From contig NZ_CP116341.1 of the NCBI RefSeq assembly GCF_033304595.1, forward strand, positions 2,089,001-2,153,000: a stretch of 64,000 nt of DNA. Direction: 5' to 3'. The notes below the pieces were generated by a model. The model ran no database searches and was not told the DNA's origin. It saw only the letters and a program-made list of their open reading frames with translations. This DNA comes from Sporosarcina jeotgali. GTDB lineage: Bacteria; Bacillota; Bacilli; Bacillales_A; Planococcaceae. Below are positions 27,911 to 36,284 of the stretch, in pieces. Position numbers and translations under genes: made by a program. The first letter of the stretch is position 1. Each line of letters starts with the position of its first letter.

Positions 27911-27934
27911 TGTCGCTTAATAGTCGTTAATCGA
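27911..27934. promoter_or_regulatory. Tandem GTCGYTAA repeat, candidate operator 2
   Basis: TGTCGCTTAATAGTCGTTAA with GTCG cores at 27912 and 27923, again 11 bases apart. It agrees with the copy at 25059 at 19 of 24 positions. It starts directly downstream of the nhaC -10 box, where a bound protein would block transcription. Confidence 0.65.
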
Positions 27935-27963
27935 ATAATAAACTCGCTTTTCTGCATTGTCAA
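27935..27963 (-). promoter_or_regulatory. Promoter of nhaC
   Basis: Minus strand: TTGACA (27963-27958), 17 bases, TATTAT (27940-27935). Confidence 0.85.
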
Positions 27964-27972
27964 TAGTTTTTC

Positions 27973-27986
27973 TGGAAACGGTTACA
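27973..27986. promoter_or_regulatory. cre-like CcpA site
   Basis: TGGAAACGGTTACA fits the catabolite-responsive element pattern TGNAANCGNWNNCW at every position. It lies upstream of the nhaC -35 and overlaps the -35 region of a likely plus-strand promoter with -10 TATACT at 27991-27996. Confidence 0.65.
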
Positions 27987-28094
27987 ATGGTATACTGAAT
28001 AAATCAGGATGATTTTACACGATTCAGCTCCCTCCTTCCCAGATACTGAGAATGATCTGGGTACAATTCTATAGAACAAAGGTGGTTACTGCCC

Positions 28095-28958
28095 ATGAAA
28101 AAGGAGCATAAAAAGGAGTCATTCTGGCACTTGGTACGCCGTTATTTATTTATTGCAATTGGTGCTGGTTTAGCCGCAGTTGCTTTGGAATTATTTTTAA
28201 TTCCAAATTCAGTCATTGATGGTGGAATTATCGGGATTTCACTGATTGTTAATTATTTAAGTGACATCCCCTTCGGTATTCTGATTCTGCTGTTCAACAT
28301 ACCTTTTGTATTTTTTGGCTACAAGCACATCGGTAAAAACTTTTTCCTCTCTTCCACTTTTGCAATTGTCTTTTTGGCAATCATAGAATTCCCATTGAAA
28401 GCGGTCGGTCCTTTTGTGACAGATCCACTCCTTGCGACAGCTTTTGGAGGAATACTTCTCGGTGCGGGTGTGGGGATTGTCATTCGTAATGGCGGTGCTT
28501 TAGACGGAACCGAGATATTGGGAATATTGCTGACAAAGAAAGTGCCATATTCTGTCGGAGAATTTGTCATGTTTCTTAATATCTTCATCTTCGGATGGGC
28601 GGGTTTTGTGCTCGGTCCTGAAAAAGCGATGTACTCCATTTTGACCTATTACATAGCTGCTAAAGCGATAGACGCGGTGATTCAAGGGTTTGATGAAACA
28701 AAAGCAGCAATTATTGTTTCGGATGAATTCGAAGAAATGGCAGCTGCGATCGGCAAGCGCTTAGGCCGCTCGGTTACAAAACTTCACGGAAAAGGCGGTT
28801 ATAGTGATAACGAAAAGGACGTCATATATGTAGTAGTGACACGTCTTGAGCTGACAAAGTTAAAAGAAATTGTTCACGACATTGATCCTTCTGCGTTTAC
28901 AACCATTATGGATACGCAGGAGACTCACGGTTCACGGTTTAAGTCAGCGATCCATTAA
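28095..28958 (+). CDS. YitT-family membrane protein (second copy)
   Basis: 287 aa, same architecture as the protein at 15.9 kb: about six helices ([43 protein letters not shown]) then a DUF2179 domain ([18 protein letters not shown]). Divergent from nhaC. The leader holds a small hairpin CCCAGAT/ATCTGGG at 28038-28061 and the cre-like site is near its promoter. Function not established. Confidence 0.87.
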   Translation: MKKEHKKESFWHLVRRYLFIAIGAGLAAVALELFLIPNSVIDGGIIGISLIVNYLSDIPFGILILLFNIPFVFFGYKHIGKNFFLSSTFAIVFLAIIEFPLKAVGPFVTDPLLATAFGGILLGAGVGIVIRNGGALDGTEILGILLTKKVPYSVGEFVMFLNIFIFGWAGFVLGPEKAMYSILTYYIAAKAIDAVIQGFDETKAAIIVSDEFEEMAAAIGKRLGRSVTKLHGKGGYSDNEKDVIYVVVTRLELTKLKEIVHDIDPSAFTTIMDTQETHGSRFKSAIH

Positions 28959-28965
28959 TAAATAA

Positions 28966-29013
28966 AAGGGCTGTCCTCGGATGTCATTCGTATGACTCCA
29001 TGGGACAGCCCTT
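28966..29013 (+). terminator. Terminator (GGCTGTCC family) after the YitT gene
   Basis: AAGGGCTGTCC (28966-28976) pairs with GGACAGCCCTT (29003-29013), then T6. Confidence 0.88.
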
Positions 29014-29151
29014 TTTTGGGTGTACGCCGTGCCTTTCGAAAAAATTCCACTGACGTTCTAGGCATTTAAATTCCAACAAGTTGTATAGACATCCATTCCG
29101 CTATGCATGCTGAAGACAAACAGCAAAGACTACCGGAATGGAGAGTTGACA

Positions 29152-29487
29152 ATGCAGCGTGTGCAAAAGAAGAATGGGACATTTCTATTCAGTATGAAAC
29201 AATTGCTTTTGATGTTGTTAAGCTTGTCTGTATTTGATGCATTTGCAACAGATTTCGGACTGCGCCTTGAACTGATTAAGGAAGCCAATCCAATGGCAAG
29301 TTTTGTGTATGGGAGCAGTATTTTTTTGTTTTATTTGATGAAGATTGGATTTCCAATCAGTCTATTTGCACTGGAGCCGGCAGTCGACCGCTCTCGTATC
29401 GTGCGATGGCTTCTTCAATTTACGATAGGTCTTTACGCTGTCGCAGTTGGAGTGCATATATTTTGGATGATGCTTCAATTCTCATAA
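29152..29487 (+). CDS. Small membrane protein, DUF5658-like
   Basis: 111 aa, three to four hydrophobic segments, with the pattern SVFDAFATDFGLRLELIKEANP that resembles DUF5658 proteins. The ATG at 29152 follows GGAGAG; the codons upstream to 29107 are not supported. No obvious operon partner; the next gene starts 80 bases on. Role unknown. Confidence 0.72.
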   Translation: MQRVQKKNGTFLFSMKQLLLMLLSLSVFDAFATDFGLRLELIKEANPMASFVYGSSIFLFYLMKIGFPISLFALEPAVDRSRIVRWLLQFTIGLYAVAVGVHIFWMMLQFS

Positions 29488-29526
29488 GGGACGCCCCGTA
29501 TTTCAACTGAATTCGTGTTGGTGCTA

Positions 29527-29537
29527 TACTGTCAGTA
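29527..29537. promoter_or_regulatory. Small palindrome at the promoter of the TetM-like gene
   Basis: TACTG-T-CAGTA, a perfect 5+1+5 palindrome overlapping the last bases of a -10-like TATACT (29525-29530), about 30 bases before the start codon. Confidence 0.35.
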
Positions 29538-29567
29538 CAACGACTAAGTGAAATGGCGGGTACATAG

Positions 29568-31520
29568 ATGAAACAAACAATAGGAATTCTTGCGCACGTG
29601 GATGCAGGGAAAACAACATTTTCAGAACAACTTCTTTACCTGACGAAGCAAATTCGAGAACGCGGCCGTGTAGATCATCAAGATGCTTTCTTGGATAATC
29701 ATTCAATTGAACGTGCTCGGGGAATTACGGTCTTTGCAGAACAGGCGGAAATCGACTATGAAGGAAATTGCTTTACACTAATTGATACACCCGGTCATGC
29801 TGACTTCTCTCCCGAGATGGAAAGAGCGGTTCAAGTAATGGATGCTGCGATTGTCTTAGTCAGTGCAGTTGACGGAGTTCAAGGCCATACAGAAAGGGTT
29901 TGGCAGCTGTTGCGTGAAGCACAAGTCCCTACTTTTTTATTCATCAATAAAATGGATCGTGAAACAGCCGACGCTGCTGCAATTATGAGCGAACTACACG
30001 ACTCCTTATCTATGGATTGTTTTGACTTAGGTCTCATAGATCATGGCGATACGATGTCCGAAGAGTTGGCAGAATGGCTAGCTGAGCGTGATGACACACT
30101 GCTCAATCGGTATTTGGAGACTGGCTATGATAAAGAATCTTGGATGGAAACGCTGAAGGGGCTTGTTCAGAAGGGGATAGTTTTTCCGTGCGGCCAAGGA
30201 TCTGCATTGAAAGACATCGGCATCGGGCCTTTCTTTTCTAAATTTGCCACTCTTACGAATCGAACGGAGTCTTGTGAAACTTCAGCACCCTTCTCTGCAT
30301 CTGTCTATAAAATCCGCCATGATGAAAATGGACAGCGCATTACGTTTCTAAAGGTCCTTAGCGGTACTCTTAAAGTCCGCGATGAATTGACGGCGGGAAA
30401 CCTGGCAGAAAAAGTTACACAAATCAGGGTGTACAGCGGAACTAAATTCACAGCAGTCTCACAAGCAAAAGCTGGAGATTTGGTAGCAGTGACGGGTCTC
30501 TCGAATGCTTCATCCGGAGATACGATCGGCCTTGACACCGGACGGGTCCAGTTCAGTTCTATTCCTGCACTAAAAGCAGCGGTCCAGTATGATCCGGCCT
30601 ATTCCAGTAAAGATGTGTGGAATGTGTTCAGCATACTCGATGCTGAAGATCCGACGTTACATGCGATATGGAATGAACATAGCCAGGAAATTGAAATCCG
30701 TGTGATGGGGGTTATCCAACTTGAAGTCCTAGAACATATTGTGCACGAACGTTTCAATATGAATGTAACATTTGGAACTCCCGCGATTCTTTATAAAGAA
30801 ACGATTGCTTCAACGGTTACGGGATACGGTCATTTCGAACCGCTCAAACATTATGCAGAAGTTCATGTCAAAATGGAACCTGCCGAACGGGGATCAGGCA
30901 TTCACTTTAAATCGCGCTGTCATACGGATGCTCTGTCACCCGGTCACCAGCGTGTCATAGAAAAACATTTGTTTGAACGCGATCATCATGGACTCTTAAC
31001 AGGTTCTCCGCTGACAGATATCACCGTTACATTAGTAACGGGCCGCTCCCATAACGAGCATACTTCTGGCGGCGATTTCAGAGAATCACTTTTCCGCGCA
31101 CTCCGGCAGGGGCTCGAGCAAGCTGAAAATCTTCTTCTTGAACCGTACTATGCCTTTAAAATGAAAATCGACAGCGACCATATCGGACGGGCATTGACTG
31201 ATATTCAAACGGCCCATGGAATTTTCAATGCTCCTGAAACGTTTGGGAGCTCTACTACAGTCACTGGCCGCGTTCCTGTTGCCTCCTTCATGAACTACAG
31301 TACGGAATTTGCTTCCTACACTGGAGGGAAAGGTGTTCTTGTTTTAACGTTAGACGGGTATGGTCCTTGTCACAACCCGGAAGAAATCATCGAGACCATA
31401 GGGTACGACAAATCTGCCGATCCAGAATACTCGTCTTCATCCGTGTTTTGTGCGAAAGGAAAAGGATATGCAGTCCCTTGGCAAGAAGCGAAAGCTGCCA
31501 TGCATTGTGATGTGGAGTAA
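29568..31520 (+). CDS. TetM-like ribosomal-protection GTPase (EF-G superfamily)
   Basis: 650 aa. G1 ILAHVDAGKTTFSE (7-20), switch region ERARGITVFAEQ, G3 DTPGHADF (about 75) and G4 NKMD are intact, followed by EF-G-like domains II-V. It is closest in layout to Tet ribosomal-protection proteins (about 640-650 aa), which dislodge tetracycline, and distinct from EF-G (~690 aa). Base use matches its neighbours and no mobile element is near, so it may be an intrinsic chromosomal homologue rather than an acquired resistance gene. Whether it protects against tetracycline is unknown. Confidence 0.85.
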   Translation: MKQTIGILAHVDAGKTTFSEQLLYLTKQIRERGRVDHQDAFLDNHSIERARGITVFAEQAEIDYEGNCFTLIDTPGHADFSPEMERAVQVMDAAIVLVSAVDGVQGHTERVWQLLREAQVPTFLFINKMDRETADAAAIMSELHDSLSMDCFDLGLIDHGDTMSEELAEWLAERDDTLLNRYLETGYDKESWMETLKGLVQKGIVFPCGQGSALKDIGIGPFFSKFATLTNRTESCETSAPFSASVYKIRHDENGQRITFLKVLSGTLKVRDELTAGNLAEKVTQIRVYSGTKFTAVSQAKAGDLVAVTGLSNASSGDTIGLDTGRVQFSSIPALKAAVQYDPAYSSKDVWNVFSILDAEDPTLHAIWNEHSQEIEIRVMGVIQLEVLEHIVHERFNMNVTFGTPAILYKETIASTVTGYGHFEPLKHYAEVHVKMEPAERGSGIHFKSRCHTDALSPGHQRVIEKHLFERDHHGLLTGSPLTDITVTLVTGRSHNEHTSGGDFRESLFRALRQGLEQAENLLLEPYYAFKMKIDSDHIGRALTDIQTAHGIFNAPETFGSSTTVTGRVPVASFMNYSTEFASYTGGKGVLVLTLDGYGPCHNPEEIIETIGYDKSADPEYSSSSVFCAKGKGYAVPWQEAKAAMHCDVE

Positions 31521-31536
31521 GAAAGGGAGTTTTTTT

Positions 31537-32106
31537 ATGAAACGAGTGATTGTTACTGGCTATAAACCCCATGAACTCGGGATCTTTGATGCTAAAAATC
31601 CGGGGATTGCTATTATAAAAAGAGCATTGGCAGATCGTCTTTCAGGACTTGTTGAAAATGGTTTGGAATGGGTTATCATCAGCGGCCAGCCCGGATGCGA
31701 GACGTGGGCTGGACAAGTTGTCGATGAATTAAGAGAGGCTTATCCAACCCTTCAGCTAGCCCTTATTACACCATTCTTAGAGCAGGATAAAAATTGGAAT
31801 GAACTGAAGAAGCTGGATTATGAAGAGCTTCAGCTTATAGCTGATTATCAAGTAAGTTTGACGAATCGCCCATATGAAGCCCCGTGGCAGTTCATTGAGC
31901 GGGATAAGTTCTTGCTTAGGAATTCGGATGGCTTGCTCGTCGTCTACGATGAAGAAAACGACGGCTCACCGAAATTCATGAAACGGATGGCGGAAAAATA
32001 TGCAGAAAAGCAACCCTATGAGGTCTTAACGATAGCAGCGGATGACTTGCAGCTGATTGCAGAAGATATCCAGCGTGCAGAACAAGATTCCTTTATGGAT
32101 TTTTGA
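31537..32106 (+). CDS. ypsA: YpsA-family SLOG-domain protein (DUF1273)
   Basis: 189 aa Rossmann-like SLOG protein. Motifs VIVTGYKPHELGIF at the N-terminus, WVIISGQPGCETWAGQV near 50 and DGLLVVYDEENDGSPKFM near 128 form the predicted nucleotide-binding site. Linked to cell-division control in B. subtilis and S. aureus. The ATG at 31537 follows GAAAGGGAG, 16 bases after the TetM-like stop, so the two are probably cotranscribed. In-frame codons upstream overlap the previous gene and are discounted. Confidence 0.9.
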   Translation: MKRVIVTGYKPHELGIFDAKNPGIAIIKRALADRLSGLVENGLEWVIISGQPGCETWAGQVVDELREAYPTLQLALITPFLEQDKNWNELKKLDYEELQLIADYQVSLTNRPYEAPWQFIERDKFLLRNSDGLLVVYDEENDGSPKFMKRMAEKYAEKQPYEVLTIAADDLQLIAEDIQRAEQDSFMDF

Positions 32107-32135
32107 ACCTTAAACGATCCAATTTTGTACAGTCA

Positions 32136-32165
32136 AAAGGCAGAGCGCATTTGCACTCTGCCTTT
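32136..32165. terminator. Bidirectional terminator
   Basis: AAAGGCAGAG (32136-32145) pairs with CTCTGCCTTT (32156-32165) between ypsA and ctaB. Confidence 0.85.
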
Positions 32166-32176
32166 ATATCGTTATC

Positions 32177-33091
32177 TCAAAGAATTGACGTTGTCATAAG
32201 AATCATGGACATGAAGAAAATCGTCATGTAATTGACCGAGTACAAAAACATCCACTGTGCCCATTTGTAATCATCTTTCATGAACAAACCAGCTATCGCC
32301 AGTAAGATGAAACCCATATTCATTGCTGTAACCAACAAGATGAATCCTGTGCCGAATGCTGCCAGGAAGAACGGCAACGGCAATAGACATGCACTATAGA
32401 CAATCGACTGACGCTTGGTCATTGGGATACCTTTGACCACCGGCAGCATTGCAACGCCTGCTGCACGGTATTCATCCACTTTCTTGATAGCAATTGCAAA
32501 TGTGTGAGGCATCTGCCAAATGAACAATACAATTGCCAATACAATCGGTACCATATGGTAAGACGGCCCCACTGCTGCCCATCCGATCAGTGGAGTGACT
32601 GCACCGGATACACTCCCGATAACGGTATTGAGCGTGTACTTCCGCTTTGACCACATTGTATAGAGGACGACATACGTGAACCAGCCTATAAACCCATAGA
32701 TCGCTGCGCTTGGTGATGCGGCATATAACAAGATCACCCCTAATACGGATAATCCGATCCCTATTTTCAGGATAGTCTCCATAGATATATTCCCTGTTAC
32801 AGTCGGCCGTTTTTGAGTGCGCGCCATTACTCGGTCCAGGTCCACTTCATACCAGTTATTTAACGTAAGTGCCCCAGCCATTAACATGGTACTGCCTGCC
32901 ATTGTTAAGAAGAAAAGTGAAATGTATTCCGCAAATGTGCCGCCATAGAAATAGATAGCAAGCCAGAACCCTGCAAAGACAGGAAGAATGTTTGCAATTA
33001 GCACGGGGCCTTTAAATAAATATTTCAAGTCATTAGCAAGCGTTGACGCATGCTGTTCTTTTTCGTGCGTTCGCTCCATTGTTTTTTGCAT
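32177..33091 (-). CDS. ctaB: Protohaem IX farnesyltransferase (haem O synthase)
   Basis: UbiA-superfamily enzyme adding farnesyl to haem B for the terminal oxidases. 304 aa, about nine helices. The two Asp-rich motifs are NNWYEVDLDRVMARTQKRP near 87-105 and a second Asp/Lys-bearing loop AIKKVDEYRAAG. The ATG at 33091 follows AAAGGATG. It stands alone and is not next to ctaA or the cytochrome oxidase genes, so another copy may exist elsewhere. Confidence 0.93.
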   Translation of the reverse strand: MQKTMERTHEKEQHASTLANDLKYLFKGPVLIANILPVFAGFWLAIYFYGGTFAEYISLFFLTMAGSTMLMAGALTLNNWYEVDLDRVMARTQKRPTVTGNISMETILKIGIGLSVLGVILLYAASPSAAIYGFIGWFTYVVLYTMWSKRKYTLNTVIGSVSGAVTPLIGWAAVGPSYHMVPIVLAIVLFIWQMPHTFAIAIKKVDEYRAAGVAMLPVVKGIPMTKRQSIVYSACLLPLPFFLAAFGTGFILLVTAMNMGFILLAIAGLFMKDDYKWAQWMFLYSVNYMTIFFMSMILMTTSIL

Positions 33092-33253
33092 AAGTTCGCA
33101 TCCTTTAAAGAATGATAAGAAGTTTAAAGACATATTTCCTTCATACTACTATATCATCATTCAGACACAAACAGAAAGACCTGAAATGAAGAAAATGTGA
33201 CATTTCTCTAGAATCCCTCTGCCTTCAAGGGGTTTGAAATATATTCCAATTTT

Positions 33254-33877
33254 TTAACGATAACTATACGTTACTGTGACAGTTGCTTGGATTTCTAATG
33301 TCCCCGGTTCAATTCCAGGAGCTGCACTCATCTTTGCCATTTGAATTGGATACGGCATCACACTATTTCCTGCCTCTTCTTGGATGTGCAAAGGTACCTG
33401 ATTAAGCACTACTTCTGCCTCATGCGCAAGCGCCTTTGCATGTGTTTGAGCATTTTGCACAGCTTTACTTAACGCGTGCTCATAAAGCTCTGAGGAATTT
33501 GAAATGCCGAACTGTACGGCAGATACTTCTGTTGCACTAGACTGCACTGCAGCATCGATGATTTCTCCAATCTTAGAAATATCTTTTACAGTCACATGCA
33601 GCTGGTGCTGGACTTCGTAATTACGAAAACGCTGCTGTCCATCAATGTAATCATATTGAGGAGAAACTGAAAAATGAGAAGTTTGAATTTCACTCTGCTG
33701 TATTCCGAGTGCTGTAAGCCGATCCACTACAGACTTAGAACGTTCAGTATTTTCTGCCTGAGCATCTGTTAGTTGTTCTGCATGTGTCGTAATTCCAATT
33801 TGTATCGTACCTTGATCTGGTTCGGCATGAATTGCTCCATTTCCCGTAACAATCATAGTCTGACGCTGCTCACACAT
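33254..33877 (-). CDS. SIMPL-domain (DUF541) protein
   Basis: 207 aa, the SIMPL/DUF541 fold: MIVTGNGAIHAEPDQGTIQIGI at the start and a late LEIQATVTVTYSY strand. Relatives in Gram-negatives are periplasmic, but this one has no signal peptide or lipobox, so it is probably cytosolic or surface-released by another route. Role unknown. A separate unit between ctaB and the metallopeptidase. Confidence 0.82.
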   Translation of the reverse strand: MCEQRQTMIVTGNGAIHAEPDQGTIQIGITTHAEQLTDAQAENTERSKSVVDRLTALGIQQSEIQTSHFSVSPQYDYIDGQQRFRNYEVQHQLHVTVKDISKIGEIIDAAVQSSATEVSAVQFGISNSSELYEHALSKAVQNAQTHAKALAHEAEVVLNQVPLHIQEEAGNSVMPYPIQMAKMSAAPGIEPGTLEIQATVTVTYSYR

Positions 33878-34107
33878 TTGCCTTCACCCTTTCGTTGACT
33901 TTGCTTACCTGTTCCCGCTGCCTTCCTATCTTATTCATCTATAGTACAATCCGATTTCCCCATTCAAACAATTGACTGGCAAAAAAACTTAAGAAAAGCG
34001 GGTCGCACAACAAGCTTTTTCATCGTGCAGGATACGTTGTCCTCAATTTTGGGTATAGAACGCATAAGTACTACTGCACTTATTATTGACTACAAGGAGT
34101 TATGCTT

Positions 34108-34950
34108 ATGAAATGGCGCGGACGAAGAGAAAGTACAAACGTAGAAGATCGGAGAGGTAAAGGCAGTACAGCTATTGTCGGCGGCGGCATCGGCACCGTC
34201 GTCATAGCCTTGGTTGTTTTGTTCCTGGGCGGTGATCCATCCGAATTGCTAGGTTCGATAACCGGAGGAGACACAACTCAAAACCAGCCCTACGAAGAAA
34301 CAGCAGAAGAACGCGAGCTGGCAGACTTTGTGTCAGTTGTGCTTGCGGACACAGAAGATGTATGGTCTGAAGTATTTGCCGAAGAAGGCATGACTTATGA
34401 AGACCCGAAATTGGTCATGTATACGGGCAGCGTCCAATCTGCTTGCGGATCCGCAAGTTCAGCAGTCGGACCTTTCTACTGTCCAGGTGACGAAAAGCTT
34501 TATATCGATTTAAGTTTTTACGATGAACTAAAAACAAATTTCAAAGCCCCTGGTGACTTTGCGATGGCTTACGTTATTGCCCACGAGGTCGGGCACCACG
34601 TACAAAAACAGCTTGGCACAAGTGATAAGATGAATGCACTGCGTAACCGTTTAAGCAAAGAAGAATATAACAAGTACTCCGTAAGACTCGAATTACAAGC
34701 CGATTACTATGCGGGAGTATGGGCAGGCCGGGCAAAACAAATGGATTTACTCGAAAAAGGTGATTTGCAAGAAGCCTTGACTGCAGCAAGCGCGGTTGGT
34801 GACGATACCATTCAAAAACGTTCTCAAGGATATGTGGTTCCGGAAAGCTTCACACACGGTACTTCTAAACAGCGCCAAGATTGGTTTTATAAAGGCTTTG
34901 AAACCGGAACAATCGAAGGCGGCAATACATTTGCAGGATTGAATTTCTGA
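34108..34950 (+). CDS. ypfJ: Neutral zinc metallopeptidase, YpfJ family
   Basis: 280 aa. A basic N-terminus (MKWRGRRES) is followed by one membrane helix (IVGGGIGTVVIALVVLFLGG), so the catalytic part should lie outside the membrane. The HExxH motif VIAHEVGHHVQ is near residue 155, with LELQADYYAG supplying the third zinc ligand. The ATG at 34108 has AAGGAG 8 bases before it. Substrate unknown; the family is conserved across bacteria. Confidence 0.87.
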   Translation: MKWRGRRESTNVEDRRGKGSTAIVGGGIGTVVIALVVLFLGGDPSELLGSITGGDTTQNQPYEETAEERELADFVSVVLADTEDVWSEVFAEEGMTYEDPKLVMYTGSVQSACGSASSAVGPFYCPGDEKLYIDLSFYDELKTNFKAPGDFAMAYVIAHEVGHHVQKQLGTSDKMNALRNRLSKEEYNKYSVRLELQADYYAGVWAGRAKQMDLLEKGDLQEALTAASAVGDDTIQKRSQGYVVPESFTHGTSKQRQDWFYKGFETGTIEGGNTFAGLNF

Positions 34951-34960
34951 ATCGAAAACT

Positions 34961-35010
34961 AAAAAAACGTTCGAACCAGTCAATCCAAGGACTGGTTCGA
35001 ACGTTTTTTT
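34961..35010. terminator. Very strong bidirectional terminator
   Basis: A perfect 21-base stem running AAAAAAACGTTCGAACCAGT(C) and its complement, loop AATCCAAG, between the convergent ypfJ and FAD oxidoreductase genes. The oxidoreductase stop overlaps its right end. Confidence 0.93.
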
Positions 35011-36202
35011 AGCGACTCGGTCTGACGATGTGTGCATATGGATTCGGCTTCTCATCCAGTAAATCCTGAATAATTGCAGCACCGGCCATTGAATAGCAAG
35101 TTCCATTCCCTTCAAATCCAAGCAAGTAATAGACATTGTCGTGTTGAGACGAGGCTCCCATAAATGGCAGTCCATCTTTAGAGATGCCAAATAAGGAATT
35201 CCACGCATCGTCAATCTCTACATCCAGCTTTGGAAACATTTCTTTTATTTCATCTAAAATTTCCTGGCCTTTTTGCTGAATCAATTCAGGATCATCGTGC
35301 AAATCACTCGATTCTTCGTCTAGACCTCCTGCAATCATTCTGCCGCCAGGGGCCGTTCGGAAATATAAGTATGGCTTTTTGGTTTCCCAAACCATGACAT
35401 TATCTTTCCACAACTCCCCTTTGATCGGTTTTGTCGCAATTGCAAAGGTCTGATTGATCTGCGCTTTTCCATTCAGTTCGCTGTACAGGTTACTGTACCC
35501 CGTCGCAATGATTAATGAGTCGAAGGTAATCTGAGCGCCTGTTTCTGTTAAGACCGATGTATCGTTCAAGGAATCCATGTCTATTGAAGTATGCTCAAAA
35601 TAAGTCACACCCATTTTCAAATTTTCCTCTGTTAGTGCTTGGATGAATTGATAAGGATTCACTTCAGCATCGTGCCATGTTCTCAAGGCTGCCGGTTTAT
35701 CGATCTCATATTGCTCCAATAACTGAGTATGATTCAAATACTCCGCTGGAAAATTGTATTTATTTAAGAAGCCATATTCTCTTTTTAATTTATCCGCATC
35801 ATTCTGTGTTGAAGCATAATAAATACTATCACGTAACCGATATCCGGTCGTTTCCGGTAATTTAGATGCAATCTCTGTTAACTGATTCATCGATTCCAGA
35901 CACATTTTGTAGAACAGAACGGCATCCTCTTCACCAATCCTATCTACAAATTCTGAGAGCATCGTATCACTGGCATATTGAAGAAGTCCCGTATTTGCAG
36001 AACTGCTCCCTCTTCCAACTTCAGCACGATCGATAACAGTTACACGCTTACCGGATTCCGCCAATTTACAGGCTGCTAATGTCCCGGACATGCCTCCGCC
36101 TATTATCAAAATTTCTGTGGTATGATTTTCATTCAGTAGTGGAAAATGAGCAGCTGGTGCCGCTGTTTTATCCCAATACGTTTGTCCTGTTGTCAGTTTC
36201 AT
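35009..36202 (-). CDS. FAD-dependent oxidoreductase (DAO family)
   Basis: 397 aa, similar to gamma-glutamylputrescine oxidase and related amine/amino-acid oxidases. The dinucleotide site ILIIGGGMSGTLAACKLAESG lies at about 32-52, and a late FGISKDGLPFMG and LLGFEGNGTCYSMAGA bind FAD. Its substrate cannot be told from sequence. A single gene followed by a strong terminator. Confidence 0.86.
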   Translation of the reverse strand: MKLTTGQTYWDKTAAPAAHFPLLNENHTTEILIIGGGMSGTLAACKLAESGKRVTVIDRAEVGRGSSSANTGLLQYASDTMLSEFVDRIGEEDAVLFYKMCLESMNQLTEIASKLPETTGYRLRDSIYYASTQNDADKLKREYGFLNKYNFPAEYLNHTQLLEQYEIDKPAALRTWHDAEVNPYQFIQALTEENLKMGVTYFEHTSIDMDSLNDTSVLTETGAQITFDSLIIATGYSNLYSELNGKAQINQTFAIATKPIKGELWKDNVMVWETKKPYLYFRTAPGGRMIAGGLDEESSDLHDDPELIQQKGQEILDEIKEMFPKLDVEIDDAWNSLFGISKDGLPFMGASSQHDNVYYLLGFEGNGTCYSMAGAAIIQDLLDEKPNPYAHIVRPSR

Positions 36203-36284
36203 AGCTATCTTCCTCTCGTATCACGTTCATCTCTATCGACTATTCCCTTTAATAGAGCTGTCGCAAACCAGGAAAGAAAATGAT

